Assembly: GCA_965229885.1 (NCBI GenBank)
Contig: CBDDJX010000003.1
Coordinates: forward strand, 744,001-808,000
Direction: 5' to 3'
DNA length: 64,000 nt
Source: DATLLJ01 sp965229885
GTDB taxonomy: Bacteria > Acidobacteriota > Vicinamibacteria > Vicinamibacterales > CAVVIG01
The position numbers and the translations under genes were made by a program. A model generated the notes under the pieces. It was not told the origin of the DNA. It did not search any database and saw nothing but the letters and a program-made list of their open reading frames with translations. Of the stretch, positions 1 to 7,757 are shown one piece after another (the first letter of the stretch is position 1; the number at the start of each line of letters is the position of its first letter).

Positions 1-53
1 GAAGGTAATTGCGGCATCTGTCGAAAGTGGATCAACAATGTCCACAGTTACCC

Positions 54-824
54 ATGCGCATGTTGTTCATCCTCGTCGGTGTGTCGATGCTCGTCCCCGT
101 GCTGCAGTCGCAGGACGGCCTGGACCTGTCAGAACAAGACGTTTTCTTCGCCGCCGTGCTCGAGAACCTGGCCGATAGCACTCGTGTACAGAACGAATAT
201 GCATACAAGGAGCGCCGGACAGAGCTGCACACGAACCCCTTTGGTCGGCTTGGGACCGGTGGGAATCTACTCTACGAAGTGATTCCGCTGGCCGACGGCA
301 ACGGCTACACCCGGCGCCTGCTCCAACGCGGCGGGGAGGTCGTCGAGGACGCAGAGGTTGAGCGGGAGAAGCGGCGTCCCCGGCAGGAGCCTCGCCGGCG
401 CTCGTCAATGGAAGACGTGTGGTCGGTGCTCGACTTCAAGCTGGATCGGCGGGATACCTTCGACGACCGTCCCGCCGTCGTGGTGACGTTCGCACCGAGG
501 CCGGGCGCAATGGCGACCACACGACAAGGACGGTTGGCGAGGGCGTTCAGCGGAGAGGTGTGGATCGACGAAGAGGCGAGAGAGGTCCGGCACGTCGAAG
601 CGACTTCGGTCGAGACGATTTCGTACGGCTGGGGTGTGCTCGCGCGGCTAGGCAAGGGCACCGTGGCCACGCTCGAGCGGGAGCCGATCGGTGGCGGCAT
701 CTGGATGCCGACATCGGTGCGACTGACGGGTAGCGGCCGCGCGATGTTCTGGCTCCGTCGGTTGACGATCAACTACGAGCTCGAGTGGCTCGAGTATCGC
801 CGGCAGGCCGACATTCCCCAATAG
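54..824 (+). CDS. secreted protein of unknown function, LolA-like fold suspected
   Basis: The protein has an N-terminal signal peptide (MRMLFILVGVS, hydrophobic to about residue 18) followed by a roughly 235-residue soluble domain rich in charged beta-strand-like segments. The C-terminal half, with phrases such as GEVWIDEEAREVRHVEA, looks like the outer-membrane-lipoprotein-sorting (LolA/LolB-like) proteins that are numerous in Acidobacteriota. I placed the start at the ATG at 54 because it begins the signal peptide; the frame is open upstream to a TTG at 9. No catalytic motif is visible. It is followed directly by IS6-type terminal sequences, so any downstream partner has been lost. The fold assignment is inference. 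Confidence 0.6.
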   Translation: MRMLFILVGVSMLVPVLQSQDGLDLSEQDVFFAAVLENLADSTRVQNEYAYKERRTELHTNPFGRLGTGGNLLYEVIPLADGNGYTRRLLQRGGEVVEDAEVEREKRRPRQEPRRRSSMEDVWSVLDFKLDRRDTFDDRPAVVVTFAPRPGAMATTRQGRLARAFSGEVWIDEEAREVRHVEATSVETISYGWGVLARLGKGTVATLEREPIGGGIWMPTSVRLTGSGRAMFWLRRLTINYELEWLEYRRQADIPQ

Positions 825-860
825 AGCAGCCGGGCAATATCGGCGCGCACTATCTCGCGC

Positions 861-924
861 GGCACTGTCAAGTTGGCGAAAGCTCGGTCGCATCACCCCC
901 AAGGGCACTGTCAAGTTGGCGAAA
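861..924. repeat. tandem pair of IS6-type terminal motifs
   Basis: A 21-bp motif beginning GGCACTGTCAAGTTGGC occurs at 861-881 and again, identical and in the same orientation, at 904-924. GGCACTGT is the conserved start of IS6-family terminal inverted repeats. The inner copy marks the right end of the IS6 remnant next door; the outer copy suggests a second, abutting end. Confidence 0.7.
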
Positions 925-1666
925 ACAGCGCGGTTCTCCCCCCTCGGCGCGGCGCGCCCGCGCTCCGTCAGCAGGCGCACGTCACCGCATTCCACGCGGA
1001 ACGAGCGCGTTCTCAGCACACGGTGGTGAGCAGCTCGGAGCAAGTGGCGCCCAACACGAAAGAGATTCTGTACGAGTCCGTGCACCGAGAGAAACCGTTG
1101 CGCATGCGCGGCAGACTTGAATCGGCGCATCTGTCGCTCGCGTTGCCGCGTGGGTTGATGCGAGACCTCCGCTCGATTGTTCTCGTACTGCCGCGTGCTG
1201 TGGATCACGGACGGCATCGCGGTGCGGTGCGCCGCCGAATAACTCCGGAGCTTGTCCGTGATCAGACGGCGAGGCTCCCGGCCGTGCCTTTTCAACAGCT
1301 TCCGGAAGAAACGGGCGGCCGCCCGCCGATCGCGTCGCGACTGGACCAGAATGTCAATCACGTCACCGTCCTGGTCCACGGCGCGCCACAGATACTGTCG
1401 CCGTCCCTGGATCGTCACAAAAAGCTCGTCCAGAAACCAAGTGTCGCCCATCCGGCCGCGCCGACGCTGCAGCCTCCGAGCGTAGTCGAGCCCGAACGTC
1501 TGACACCACTGCCGAATCGTTTCGTACGTCACCGTCACACCCCGCTGGGCCAGCAGGTCCTCGGCATCGCGGAAGCTGAGGCAGAAGCGATGATAGAGCC
1601 AGACGGCGTGACTGATGATGTCCGGCGGGAATCGGTATCCGTGGTAGCTGGGCGCGTGGCTCGAAG
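904..1666 (-). mobile_element. IS6-family element, left part lost to an IS3 insertion
   Basis: The right terminal motif at 904-924 and most of the transposase are present. The other end is missing because the IS3 copy starting at 1667 interrupts it. No second terminal repeat is found beyond the IS3 element, so the outer part was lost in a later rearrangement. Confidence 0.65.
957..1666 (-). pseudogene. IS6-family transposase, 5' end replaced by IS3 sequence
   Basis: This is a DDE transposase of the IS6/IS26 type, which moves its element by cointegrate formation. The visible core has the first Asp in WFLDELFVTIQG, the second in LITDKLRSY and the Glu in RAEVSHQPTRQRERQM, in the usual spacing. 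The first about 10 codons of the open frame come from the end of the IS3 copy at 1667, so the native start is gone. The frame also runs on past the normal C-terminus (about 957) through the terminal repeats to 648. It is therefore truncated and probably inactive, although the catalytic core is complete. Confidence 0.75.
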
Positions 1667-1717
1667 TGAATCGTACCGGGTTCGTCGGAGGGCTCATTGC
1701 TTGAGAGGATGGAGCCC

Positions 1718-1978
1718 ATGGCACGACCGAGGAAGTATTCAGCTGAGGCACGAGAGCGGGCCATTCGGATGGTCCGCGCGCATGGTCCCGAGCATCCGTC
1801 GCAGTGGGCCGCGATCACGGCGATCGCGAGCAAGTTCAGCTGCACCGGTGAGACGCTGCGGAATTGGGTGCGCCAGGCCGAACGCGATACGGGCCGGCGG
1901 GGTGGCCTGACGACCGACGAGCGCCAGCGCCTGAAGGAACGGGAACGCGACAATCGCGAATTGAAGACGCGCGAATGA
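1718..1978 (+). pseudogene. IS3 orfA, frameshifted
   Basis: This is the helix-turn-helix orfA of an IS3 element (ARPRKYSAEARERAIRMV, GETLRNWVRQAERD). Compared with the second copy at 23879-24199 it carries one extra A in the codons after RDNREL. That shifts the frame, brings a stop at 1978 and removes the C-terminal leucine-zipper part (RRANEILRKASAYFAQAA), which remains readable in another frame. ATG codons at 1709 and 1718 are both possible starts. Confidence 0.75.
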
Positions 1979-2038
1979 GATCTTGCGGAAGGCCTCCGCA
2001 TATTTTGCCCAGGCGGCGCGCGACCGCCGAGTGAAGTA

Positions 2039-2935
2039 ATGGTCCAGTTTGCGGATGACCACCGGGCCACGTAGGGGGTTGAGCCGATCTGCGCGGTGTT
2101 GCCGATCGCCCCCTCGACGTATTTTCTGCACCACGCCCGGCAGGTGAACCCGCCGCCGCGGCCGGCGCGCGCCAAGCGCGACGACGACTTGCGGATCGCC
2201 ATCCAGCGGGTCTGGGACGCGAATTGGCAGGCATACGGACCGCGGAAGGTCTGGCAGCAGCTCGGCCGCGAAGACGTCGACGTCGCGCGCTGCATGGTCG
2301 AGCGGCTGATGGGGGCGATGGGCTTGGCCGGCGCGGTCCGCGGCCGCGCATGGGTCACGACGCCCGCCGCTGCGACCGCCGGCGTGCGTCCCCCGGCTTT
2401 GGTCGACCGCCAGTTCACCGCGCCGCGGCCCAACCAGCTCTGGGTCTCCGACTTCCCCTACGTCGCCACGTGGAAAGGCTTCGTGTATGTCGCGTTCGTG
2501 ATCGCTGTCTTCTCGCGGCGCATCGTCGGCGGGCGCGTGTCGGCGTCGCTGCGGACGGACTTCGTGCTCGATGCGCTCGAATAAGCGGTGTGCGAACGTG
2601 GCGCGGATCGCGTCAGCGGTCTGGTGCATCACAGCGACCGGGGTACGCAGTATCTGTCGATGCGGTACACCGACCGGCTCGCCGACGCCGGCATCGCGCC
2701 GTCGGTCGGCAGCCGAGGCGACTCCTATGACAATGCCCTCGCCGAGTCGGTGATTGGGCTCCTCAAGACGGAGGTGATTCGACGGCAAGGTCCGTGGCCG
2801 CATCTGGCGCAGGTGGAATTCGCGACGCTGGCGTGGGTGGATTGGTTCAACAACCGCCGGTTGCTCGAGCCCATCGGCTACGTGCCGCCTGCGGCATTCG
2901 ACGCGCACTACTATGAGCAGGTTAAGGTGGCCTGA
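2039..2935 (+). pseudogene. IS3 orfB transposase with two in-frame stops
   Basis: The IS3 orfB integrase core is readable in one frame from ATG 2039 to 2935. The DDE residues are present: WVSDFPYVATW, HHSDRGTQY and DNALAESVIGLLK. TAG at 2072-2074 and TAA at 2582-2584 interrupt it. The TAA stands where relatives have Gln after VLDALE, a CAA to TAA change. The TAG is also present in copy 2, so it predates the duplication. The element cannot make an intact transposase by itself. Confidence 0.75.
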
Positions 2936-3052
2936 CTCAACTAACTCGCCCTCCGGGATTCCCGGTACGATTCACCTCAGCCGATTCCTCCGGTAGCTCG
3001 GGCGGGTCTCACTACCATCGAGAAGCCGCATGAGTGGTCGGCCCATTAGTAA

Positions 3053-3211
3053 TCGCACCTTACGGGTTGTCGCAGCGGCCCTGATGGCGTTACGCTCTCT
3101 CGTAGCGACGTGGCGGGGCGGCGGCTCACATTCGCCGGCTCCATCGTCGTGATGGCGGCCGGCACGTTCTGGTTCGTTCAACGGGTGTTCTTTCCCGGAG
3201 GTATGGCATGA
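3053..3211 (+). pseudogene. C-terminal remnant of a HupE/UreJ-type membrane protein
   Basis: The frame ending at TGA 3209-3211 reads AGRRLTFAGSIVVMAAGTFW then FVQRVFF, the typical last transmembrane helix and WFxxRVFF tail of HupE/UreJ_2 proteins. Everything upstream of about 3053 is lost (a stop lies at 3050). The stop overlaps the ATG of the next gene in ATGA, which indicates that the two genes were once a translationally coupled pair. The family assignment rests on this short tail only. Confidence 0.45.
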
Positions 3212-4134
3212 GGAGAATGATCGTGCTCGGCGCGTTGCTACTGGCAGGCGCGCTCTCGGTAGTCGGCGTGGCCGGTCAGCAAGGCCAAATGAACATCGAG
3301 GTCGATCGGCTCGAAGACAACCTCTTCGTGCTGAGGGGAGAAGGCGGTGGGGGCAACACGGCTGTCTTCGTCACGACCACTGGGGTCGTGGTCGTCGACT
3401 CAAAGAACCCGGGCTGGGGACAGCCGATCCTCGACCAGATCAAGACGCTGACGAGCAATCCGGTCACGACGCTGATTAACACCCACAGCCACGGCGACCA
3501 TGTGAGCGGAAACGTCGCGTTTCCGACCACGGTCGAGATCGTGACACACGAAACCACGAGGGCCAACATGGAGGCGATGCGGCCCTACACCGGGCGAACG
3601 GAGCCACCCGCGAACGTGTTCAAGGACTCCAACGGCCGGGGACTCCCGACACGGACCTTTACGGATCGGATGTCGCTCGGCAGTGGTGCCGATCAGGTGG
3701 ACCTGTACTATTTCGGCCGCGGACACACCGGCGGTGATGCCTGGGTTGTCTTCCCATCGTTACGGGCACTCCACGCCGGCGACATCTTTCTCGGAAAGCG
3801 CGTGCCGTTTCTTGACGCTGCCAACGGTGGGAGCGGCGTCGACATCGGCGACACGCTGCAGAGGGCGCACGACACGATTCGGAACATCGACACGATCATC
3901 ACCGGTCACAGCACCCAGATGACGTGGAGCGATTTGGCCGAATGGGCCGCGTTCAACCGCGACTTCTTAGAGGCCGTACGGAGCGGTCACTCGGCGGGCA
4001 AGACGGTTGACGAGATCGCGACCTCGTGGACGATGCCAGCGAAGTATGCGGGTTACGATGCGCCCAACGTGGCTGGCGTCACACGCAACGTCCAGGTCAT
4101 CGTCGACGAGCTCGAAGGGCGCAGCGCCAGGTAG
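3208..4134 (+). CDS. secreted MBL-fold metallo-hydrolase
   Basis: This 308-residue metallo-beta-lactamase-fold protein has a signal peptide (MRRMIVLGALLLAGALSVVG). The zinc-binding loop THSHGDH lies at about residues 92-98, with further ligand motifs GHTGGDAW and TGHSTQ downstream. It is predicted to be periplasmic. The substrate is unknown; such subclass-B3-like proteins include lactonases, esterases and beta-lactamases. A GGAGG ribosome site precedes the ATG, which overlaps the HupE-like remnant. It is paralogous to the protein at 60267-61175, sharing its length, domain order and a C-terminal helical tail. Downstream on the opposite strand are only decayed genes. Confidence 0.85.
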   Translation: MRRMIVLGALLLAGALSVVGVAGQQGQMNIEVDRLEDNLFVLRGEGGGGNTAVFVTTTGVVVVDSKNPGWGQPILDQIKTLTSNPVTTLINTHSHGDHVSGNVAFPTTVEIVTHETTRANMEAMRPYTGRTEPPANVFKDSNGRGLPTRTFTDRMSLGSGADQVDLYYFGRGHTGGDAWVVFPSLRALHAGDIFLGKRVPFLDAANGGSGVDIGDTLQRAHDTIRNIDTIITGHSTQMTWSDLAEWAAFNRDFLEAVRSGHSAGKTVDEIATSWTMPAKYAGYDAPNVAGVTRNVQVIVDELEGRSAR

Positions 4135-4239
4135 TTGTTGGGACCCGTCCCCCTACCGCGACGAGGCCGGTGTAGACGTTATTGGGCCGGTAGACCCGGC
4201 AATGGCAGGCCCGGTACCCGAGCACGCCCGGCCGCAGGA

Positions 4240-4414
4240 CGCACGAGTGCAGCGCGAGTGCCCGCGTTGCATGATACGCCGCGTACACAGACAAGATCGG
4301 GATCGAATACCAGCCGATGCGGCGAAGCAGGTCGAGAATCTCGGAGGGTCGCAGATACCAGAGCAGGAGGGCGAGCACTGCCATCCCGAGCACAAGACAA
4401 ACGGTCCGGACCAT
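4240..4414 (-). pseudogene. N-terminal fragment of a flippase-like (UPF0104/AglD-type) membrane protein
   Basis: From ATG 4414 the frame reads a first transmembrane helix (LVLGMAVLALLLWYL) followed by RPSEILDLLRRIGWYSIPIL and YHATRALALHSCV. This is characteristic of the N-terminus of lysylphosphatidylglycerol-synthase-like flippase-domain proteins. Similarity stops at about 4240; the remainder up to the MBL gene is unrelated. It starts 20 bases after the alpha/beta-hydrolase stop, so the two formed a minus-strand operon that is now dead. Confidence 0.5.
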
Positions 4415-4434
4415 CAGCGGCTAGCTTAGCGAAG

Positions 4435-5413
4435 CTAAGCGCGTCGTGCCGATTCGACGAGCTCCCGGGTTATGGCGATAATCAATTCCGGCTCGTCGAA
4501 CTGGACCCAGTGACGGCTCCGTGCTGCGATGACGTGGCGACCGCCGTGCGAGCCTTCCGCCAACATCCGCTGCGCGGCAATCTGCTCCTTCGGCTGATCG
4601 CCGCTGGAAATCACGACGATGGGCACATCGCGCGGCGGAGCCAGGGTTCCCATCGACGCCCCGTCCAGCTCGAGTGCTGACAGATGATCTGCCATGGAGT
4701 GGAAGCACTTCGGTTGGCACCAGAGGGCCTGCACGACCGGATGGACGTCGGGCGAGAGCTTCCGAACCTCGCCGACCAGCCGTTCGAGCGTTCGCGCGGC
4801 CGTCGGACCGAAGATCTTGACGAACCGTCGCGGCGCGGCTGGCGCACCGTCGGTCAGAAGAGCCGGACAGGTGCGGACGATGCCAAGGTGCGCCAGCAGG
4901 GCGCCAATCCTGGACAAATATATTGCGCCCCTCAACATTCGGGCGCGCTGCCGTGTCATGGTCAGCCATTCGGTCGGCGGGTCTATCAAGACGATACCGG
5001 CCACATCGTTCGGATGGAGCGCCGCGTACGCGCGGACGACGAAGCTGCCGAACGAGTGGCCGACCAGCACGCATTGCCCTCGAGCGGCGACGTGCGCGAG
5101 CACTGCGTCCAGTTCGTCGATGATGCGGGTAAACGTCCGTGGACATGAGGGGGCGTCGCTCCAGGCGAGACCCGCGCGTGAACGTCGCGACCTCGGGCTG
5201 CACGAGCGCCCAACTGAGTGAAGAAGCGGCAATACCGGACTCGAGCAGCACGAGCGGGCTGCCGCTTCCGCGACAGACGGCATGCAGACGGTGTCCGCCA
5301 GCGTCAATCAGCAGGCCGGGCGGAGCAAACTGCCGCCTATCACGTCGGGCGCCGACCACCTGATAGAGAGCGCCAACGGCTGCCATCGCAACCAGAATGC
5401 CGAGGACTGCCAC
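4435..5413 (-). pseudogene. alpha/beta hydrolase, broken by a short deletion
   Basis: The first part, in one frame from about 5413, gives a membrane anchor and VDAGGHRLHAVCRGSGSPLV-like beta strands ending at VATFTR. The second part, in another frame, gives GLAWSDAPS, the nucleophile elbow VLVGHSFGSF, VVISSGDQ and the catalytic-His region RHWVQFDEPEL. At about 5175 the usual segment between ATFTR and GLAW (the CAYDRA-type stretch) is missing together with the reading frame, which suggests a deletion of about 20 bases. The catalytic Ser and His codons remain. The 5' end overlaps or abuts the divergent DUF2784 gene. Confidence 0.65.
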
Positions 5414-5416
5414 CTC

Positions 5417-5797
5417 TTGAACATACTTAATGTCGGCTTCTTCGTATTCCACACGCTGTGGATTGTCTTCAACTGCGTGGGTTGGGCATGGAGGCGGACA
5501 CGGCACTGGCAGCTCGCGACTGTAACGCTCACCGCACTCTCATGGTTCGGCCTGGGTATCTGGTATGGATGGGGATACTGCCCCTGCACCGACTGGCACT
5601 GGCAGGTGCGGGCGCGGCTGGGCTACGACGATCCGCCCTCGTACATCCAGCTTCTGGTGAGGGAGCTCACGGGCATCGCGCTGAGCCCGCGCGAGGCCGA
5701 TTCGCTGGCGCTCGGGACGCTGATTGTCGTGGGCGTGCTGAGCAGCGTCCTGAACGTCCGCGATCTTCGCTGCGGCAGAAGATCACGAATGGCTTAA
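5417..5797 (+). CDS. DUF2784 family membrane protein
   Basis: This small four-helix membrane protein has the DUF2784 signature: FFVFHTLWIVFNCVGW, TALSWFGLGIWYGWGYCPCTDWHW, and a GYDDPPSYIQ loop before the last helices. I chose the TTG at 5417 as start because the first conserved helix (LNILNVGFFVFH) begins there and the sequence upstream is antisense to the hydrolase pseudogene. The function of the family is unknown. The conserved CPCTDWHW loop hints at a redox or metal role, but that is speculation. Confidence 0.75.
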   Translation: MNILNVGFFVFHTLWIVFNCVGWAWRRTRHWQLATVTLTALSWFGLGIWYGWGYCPCTDWHWQVRARLGYDDPPSYIQLLVRELTGIALSPREADSLALGTLIVVGVLSSVLNVRDLRCGRRSRMA

Positions 5798-5981
5798 GAC
5801 TCAAGGCTTAGGGCTTACAGCTCGTGACTGAAGGATCTGATGAGCGCCTGCAGGCGTGCGGCCAGCTCGGTGTACATCGCCGTCACCGATCCGGATTCAG
5901 ACGGAGTTGGGGATTCGGGATTAGATCCGACACGCGTGCTGACCCAATCCCTAACCCCTAGTCCCTAATCCCAACAGGCCG
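5798..5981. other. convergent intergenic region with CCCTAA-like repeats
   Basis: Between two convergent genes lies GGGATTCGGGATTAGAT followed about 40 bases later by CCCTAACCCC and CCCTAATCCC units. GGGATTA (about 5919) and TAATCCC (about 5964) can pair and may serve as a bidirectional terminator. A minus-strand frame at 5818-5913 (MYTELAARLQALIRSFSHEL) looks like the tail of a lost gene. Confidence 0.3.
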
Positions 5982-6530
5982 TTATCCGATCGTAAAGGGC
6001 ACCGTCGCGCTCACCGTGCCCCACTCGACGCTCAGCACCGCGCCATTGGCCGCGGCGTCATCGATCGAGATCGTGACGTTCTCGACCGGCTTTGCTCTCC
6101 GGACCACGTTCATCGCCGTGCGTCCAATCTCCAGCTGCTTCTGATAAGGAATGCCCCATTGGCCGGGCTTCTCGAGGCGGCCGAACACGATCTGCCATTC
6201 CTTTTCGCCGGGCACGGTGTTGATGGTGTAGGTGCCGGGCGCGAGGCTTACCGAGCCGAATTTCAGCGGCTTGTCGGTGGTGATGATCGTGGCCGCGTCA
6301 GCGCCGGTGCGCCACTCGCGTCCAGGCGGCATCATCTGCGCTTCCGGTCGGGCCTTCAGGAACGGGCGCCCGTACTCGACGGAGAGGTTCACGCCGTCGA
6401 TCGTCCAATCGGTCCGGACGTGCGGGCTGCCGCCGCCGCCGGTCTCGAGATCGGTCGTTTTCTGCGCCTGCAGCAACACGGCGCTTGCTACCAACAAGCC
6501 AACAGTCAAGCCAGAGAGAAGTCGTCGCAC
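5982..6530 (-). CDS. DUF2911 family secreted protein
   Basis: The protein has a signal peptide (RRLLSGLTVGLLVASAVLLQAQ) and a DUF2911 domain with VEYGRPFLKAR, GREWRTGADAATIITTDKPL and GTYTINTVPGEKEWQIVF. It is about 183 residues, the usual family size. I prefer the GTG at 6530, which has a GGAGG box just upstream; an in-frame ATG at 6542 overlaps that box. Function is unknown; the family is very common in Acidobacteriota and Bacteroidota and is predicted to be periplasmic. It stands alone, with a mobile-element scar upstream. Confidence 0.8.
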   Translation of the reverse strand: MRRLLSGLTVGLLVASAVLLQAQKTTDLETGGGGSPHVRTDWTIDGVNLSVEYGRPFLKARPEAQMMPPGREWRTGADAATIITTDKPLKFGSVSLAPGTYTINTVPGEKEWQIVFGRLEKPGQWGIPYQKQLEIGRTAMNVVRRAKPVENVTISIDDAAANGAVLSVEWGTVSATVPFTIG

Positions 6531-6678
6531 GGATTCCTCCATAAGAAAGTGAACGCTCAACTATAACCCTAATATCTTCGTCGCCACGGGCTGTGTGAGG
6601 GGGGGCGGGTCTGAGAACGGCGTACGGTCAAATAATCAGAATGTGTTCTCGCAGAGCAGGTTCCGGGTCACCGGCCGA

Positions 6679-6799
6679 GGCATTGTCAAGTTGCGGGCAC
6701 GCACCCTAAACTCGTGCCCAGTATGTCGTGTCCTTGGTCGGACGCAAGGACAATATCTTGGGGCTCAGTCGACCGAATTTTCCTCAAGTTGACAATACC
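6679..6799. mobile_element. 121-bp MITE-like element, copy A
   Basis: GGCATTGTCAAGTTG (6679-6693) and CAAGTTGACAATACC (6785-6799) form imperfect inverted ends matching the IS6-type terminal motif. The interior aligns without gaps to copy B at 24252-24372, which has exactly the same length, for example CCTTG and the ATCTTGGGG segment. It has no coding capacity and is presumably mobilised by an IS6-like transposase. It directly abuts a truncated reductase gene. Confidence 0.65.
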
Positions 6800-6977
6800 C
6801 GCCGTCCTGCCTCTGGCCATAGGTCCCGCGCACCAGGCGAAACTTGCGCCATTGGTCGGGGCCGATCTCCCCGCGCTCGAACTTCTCCAGCGTGGCGATG
6901 AACTCGTCGATGTCGTGCTGGTCGGCGAACGAGAGACGCGCGCGACCAAGGGTCTTCGGTTCGTCGATGGCTGACAT
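6800..6977 (-). pseudogene. N-terminal fragment of a nitrite/sulfite reductase
   Basis: From ATG 6977 the frame reads LSFADQHDIDEFIATLEKFE, then RGEIGPDQWRKFRLVRGTYGQRQDG. This is the well-conserved N-terminus of sirohaem nitrite/sulfite reductases, whose next expected segment is QMLRVKIPQG. The gene stops being recognisable at 6800, precisely at the end of MITE copy A. About 60 of some 550 residues remain, so it is a stump. Confidence 0.6.
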
Positions 6978-7060
6978 ATGAATGTGCCGAGTCAACGCCG
7001 CGCGTCATCGAAGGCATCACGCCACTTCGGACCAAGGACCAAGAACGAAGGACTGAGGGA

Positions 7061-7504
7061 CTACGCCTGCGCCCGCTGCGCGGTAGGGGCGCAGAACTGA
7101 TCGAACGCCTCCGTGAGGAGGCGCGCGATCGTCTCGGCAGTCTGGTTCTCAATCTGATGCCGCTCCAGCATGTACAGCAGCTGGCCGTCGCGGAGGATCG
7201 CGATGGAAGGTGACGAAGGCAGGTGCGCGGCGCAGTAGCTGCGCACCCGCTCGGTGGCTTCGATGTCGGCACCGGCGAAGACGGTCGCCACCACGTCCGG
7301 CTTAACGGGGTGCCTAAGCGCGAGCGCCACGCCGGGTCGAGCTTTGCCCGCCGCGCACCCGCACATCGAGTTCACGACCACCATGACGGTGGCCGACTTT
7401 TGTCGCACGACCGCGTCGACCTCACCAGCTGTTCGTAGCTCCTGCACCCCCAGGCGCGTCAGCTCCTCCCGCATGGGGGCGATGAAGGATTCCGGATAGG
7501 GCAT
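7061..7504 (-). CDS. BrxA/BrxB family bacilliredoxin
   Basis: This thioredoxin-fold protein of 147 residues has the characteristic CGC motif (VVVNSMCGCAAGKARPGV) and the SSPSIAILRDGQLLYMLERH segment of the YphP/YqiW family. Bacilliredoxins remove bacillithiol from mixed disulfides in the cytoplasm. Whether this organism makes bacillithiol cannot be seen here. The start is ATG 7504 (MPYPESF, the family's usual beginning); an upstream in-frame start at 7531 is less likely. The gene lies between IS-derived sequences and has no operon partner. Confidence 0.85.
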   Translation of the reverse strand: MPYPESFIAPMREELTRLGVQELRTAGEVDAVVRQKSATVMVVVNSMCGCAAGKARPGVALALRHPVKPDVVATVFAGADIEATERVRSYCAAHLPSSPSIAILRDGQLLYMLERHQIENQTAETIARLLTEAFDQFCAPTAQRAQA

Positions 7505-7592
7505 CTCGTGTTCTCCTGTTCCAACACCCATCGAATCAAATCGCGGTCATGAAATACGACTATATTAGTCCTATATTAGCAGAGAGCCGACT

Positions 7593-7615
7593 GGCATTGT
7601 CAATTTGAGCGAAAT
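7593..7615 (+). repeat. isolated IS6-type terminal motif
   Basis: GGCATTGTCAATTTGAGCGA resembles the terminal motif at 861 and 904 in a degenerate form. No paired end or transposase is found beside it, so it is probably a scar. Confidence 0.35.
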
Positions 7616-7757
7616 TCGGCCTAAAAAGCTGACAACAAGATCGTGACCTGCCTGGCGATTTTCGGACCACCTGAAGCCTGAGAGAATGGCGCCCTCACCT
7701 GAGCCTGATCCGATCTGGTGGACAGGTTCACTACGCTGTTTGAGTGGCTCTTGGTGC

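Larger units (their letters stand above)
1667..2974 (+). mobile_element. IS3-family element, copy 1 (full length, degenerate)
   Basis: Perfect 14-bp terminal inverted repeats TGAATCGTACCGGG (1667-1680) and its complement (2961-2974) bound a 1308-bp element with orfA and orfB. The bases outside the two ends do not form a direct repeat, so the flanks were recombined after insertion. A second, 5'-only copy lies at 23828-24251. Confidence 0.85.

Noticed and set aside
5930..5972. CCCTAA-like units as a CRISPR or telomere-like array
   Set aside because: There are only a few imperfect short units without spacers; a convergent terminator fits better.
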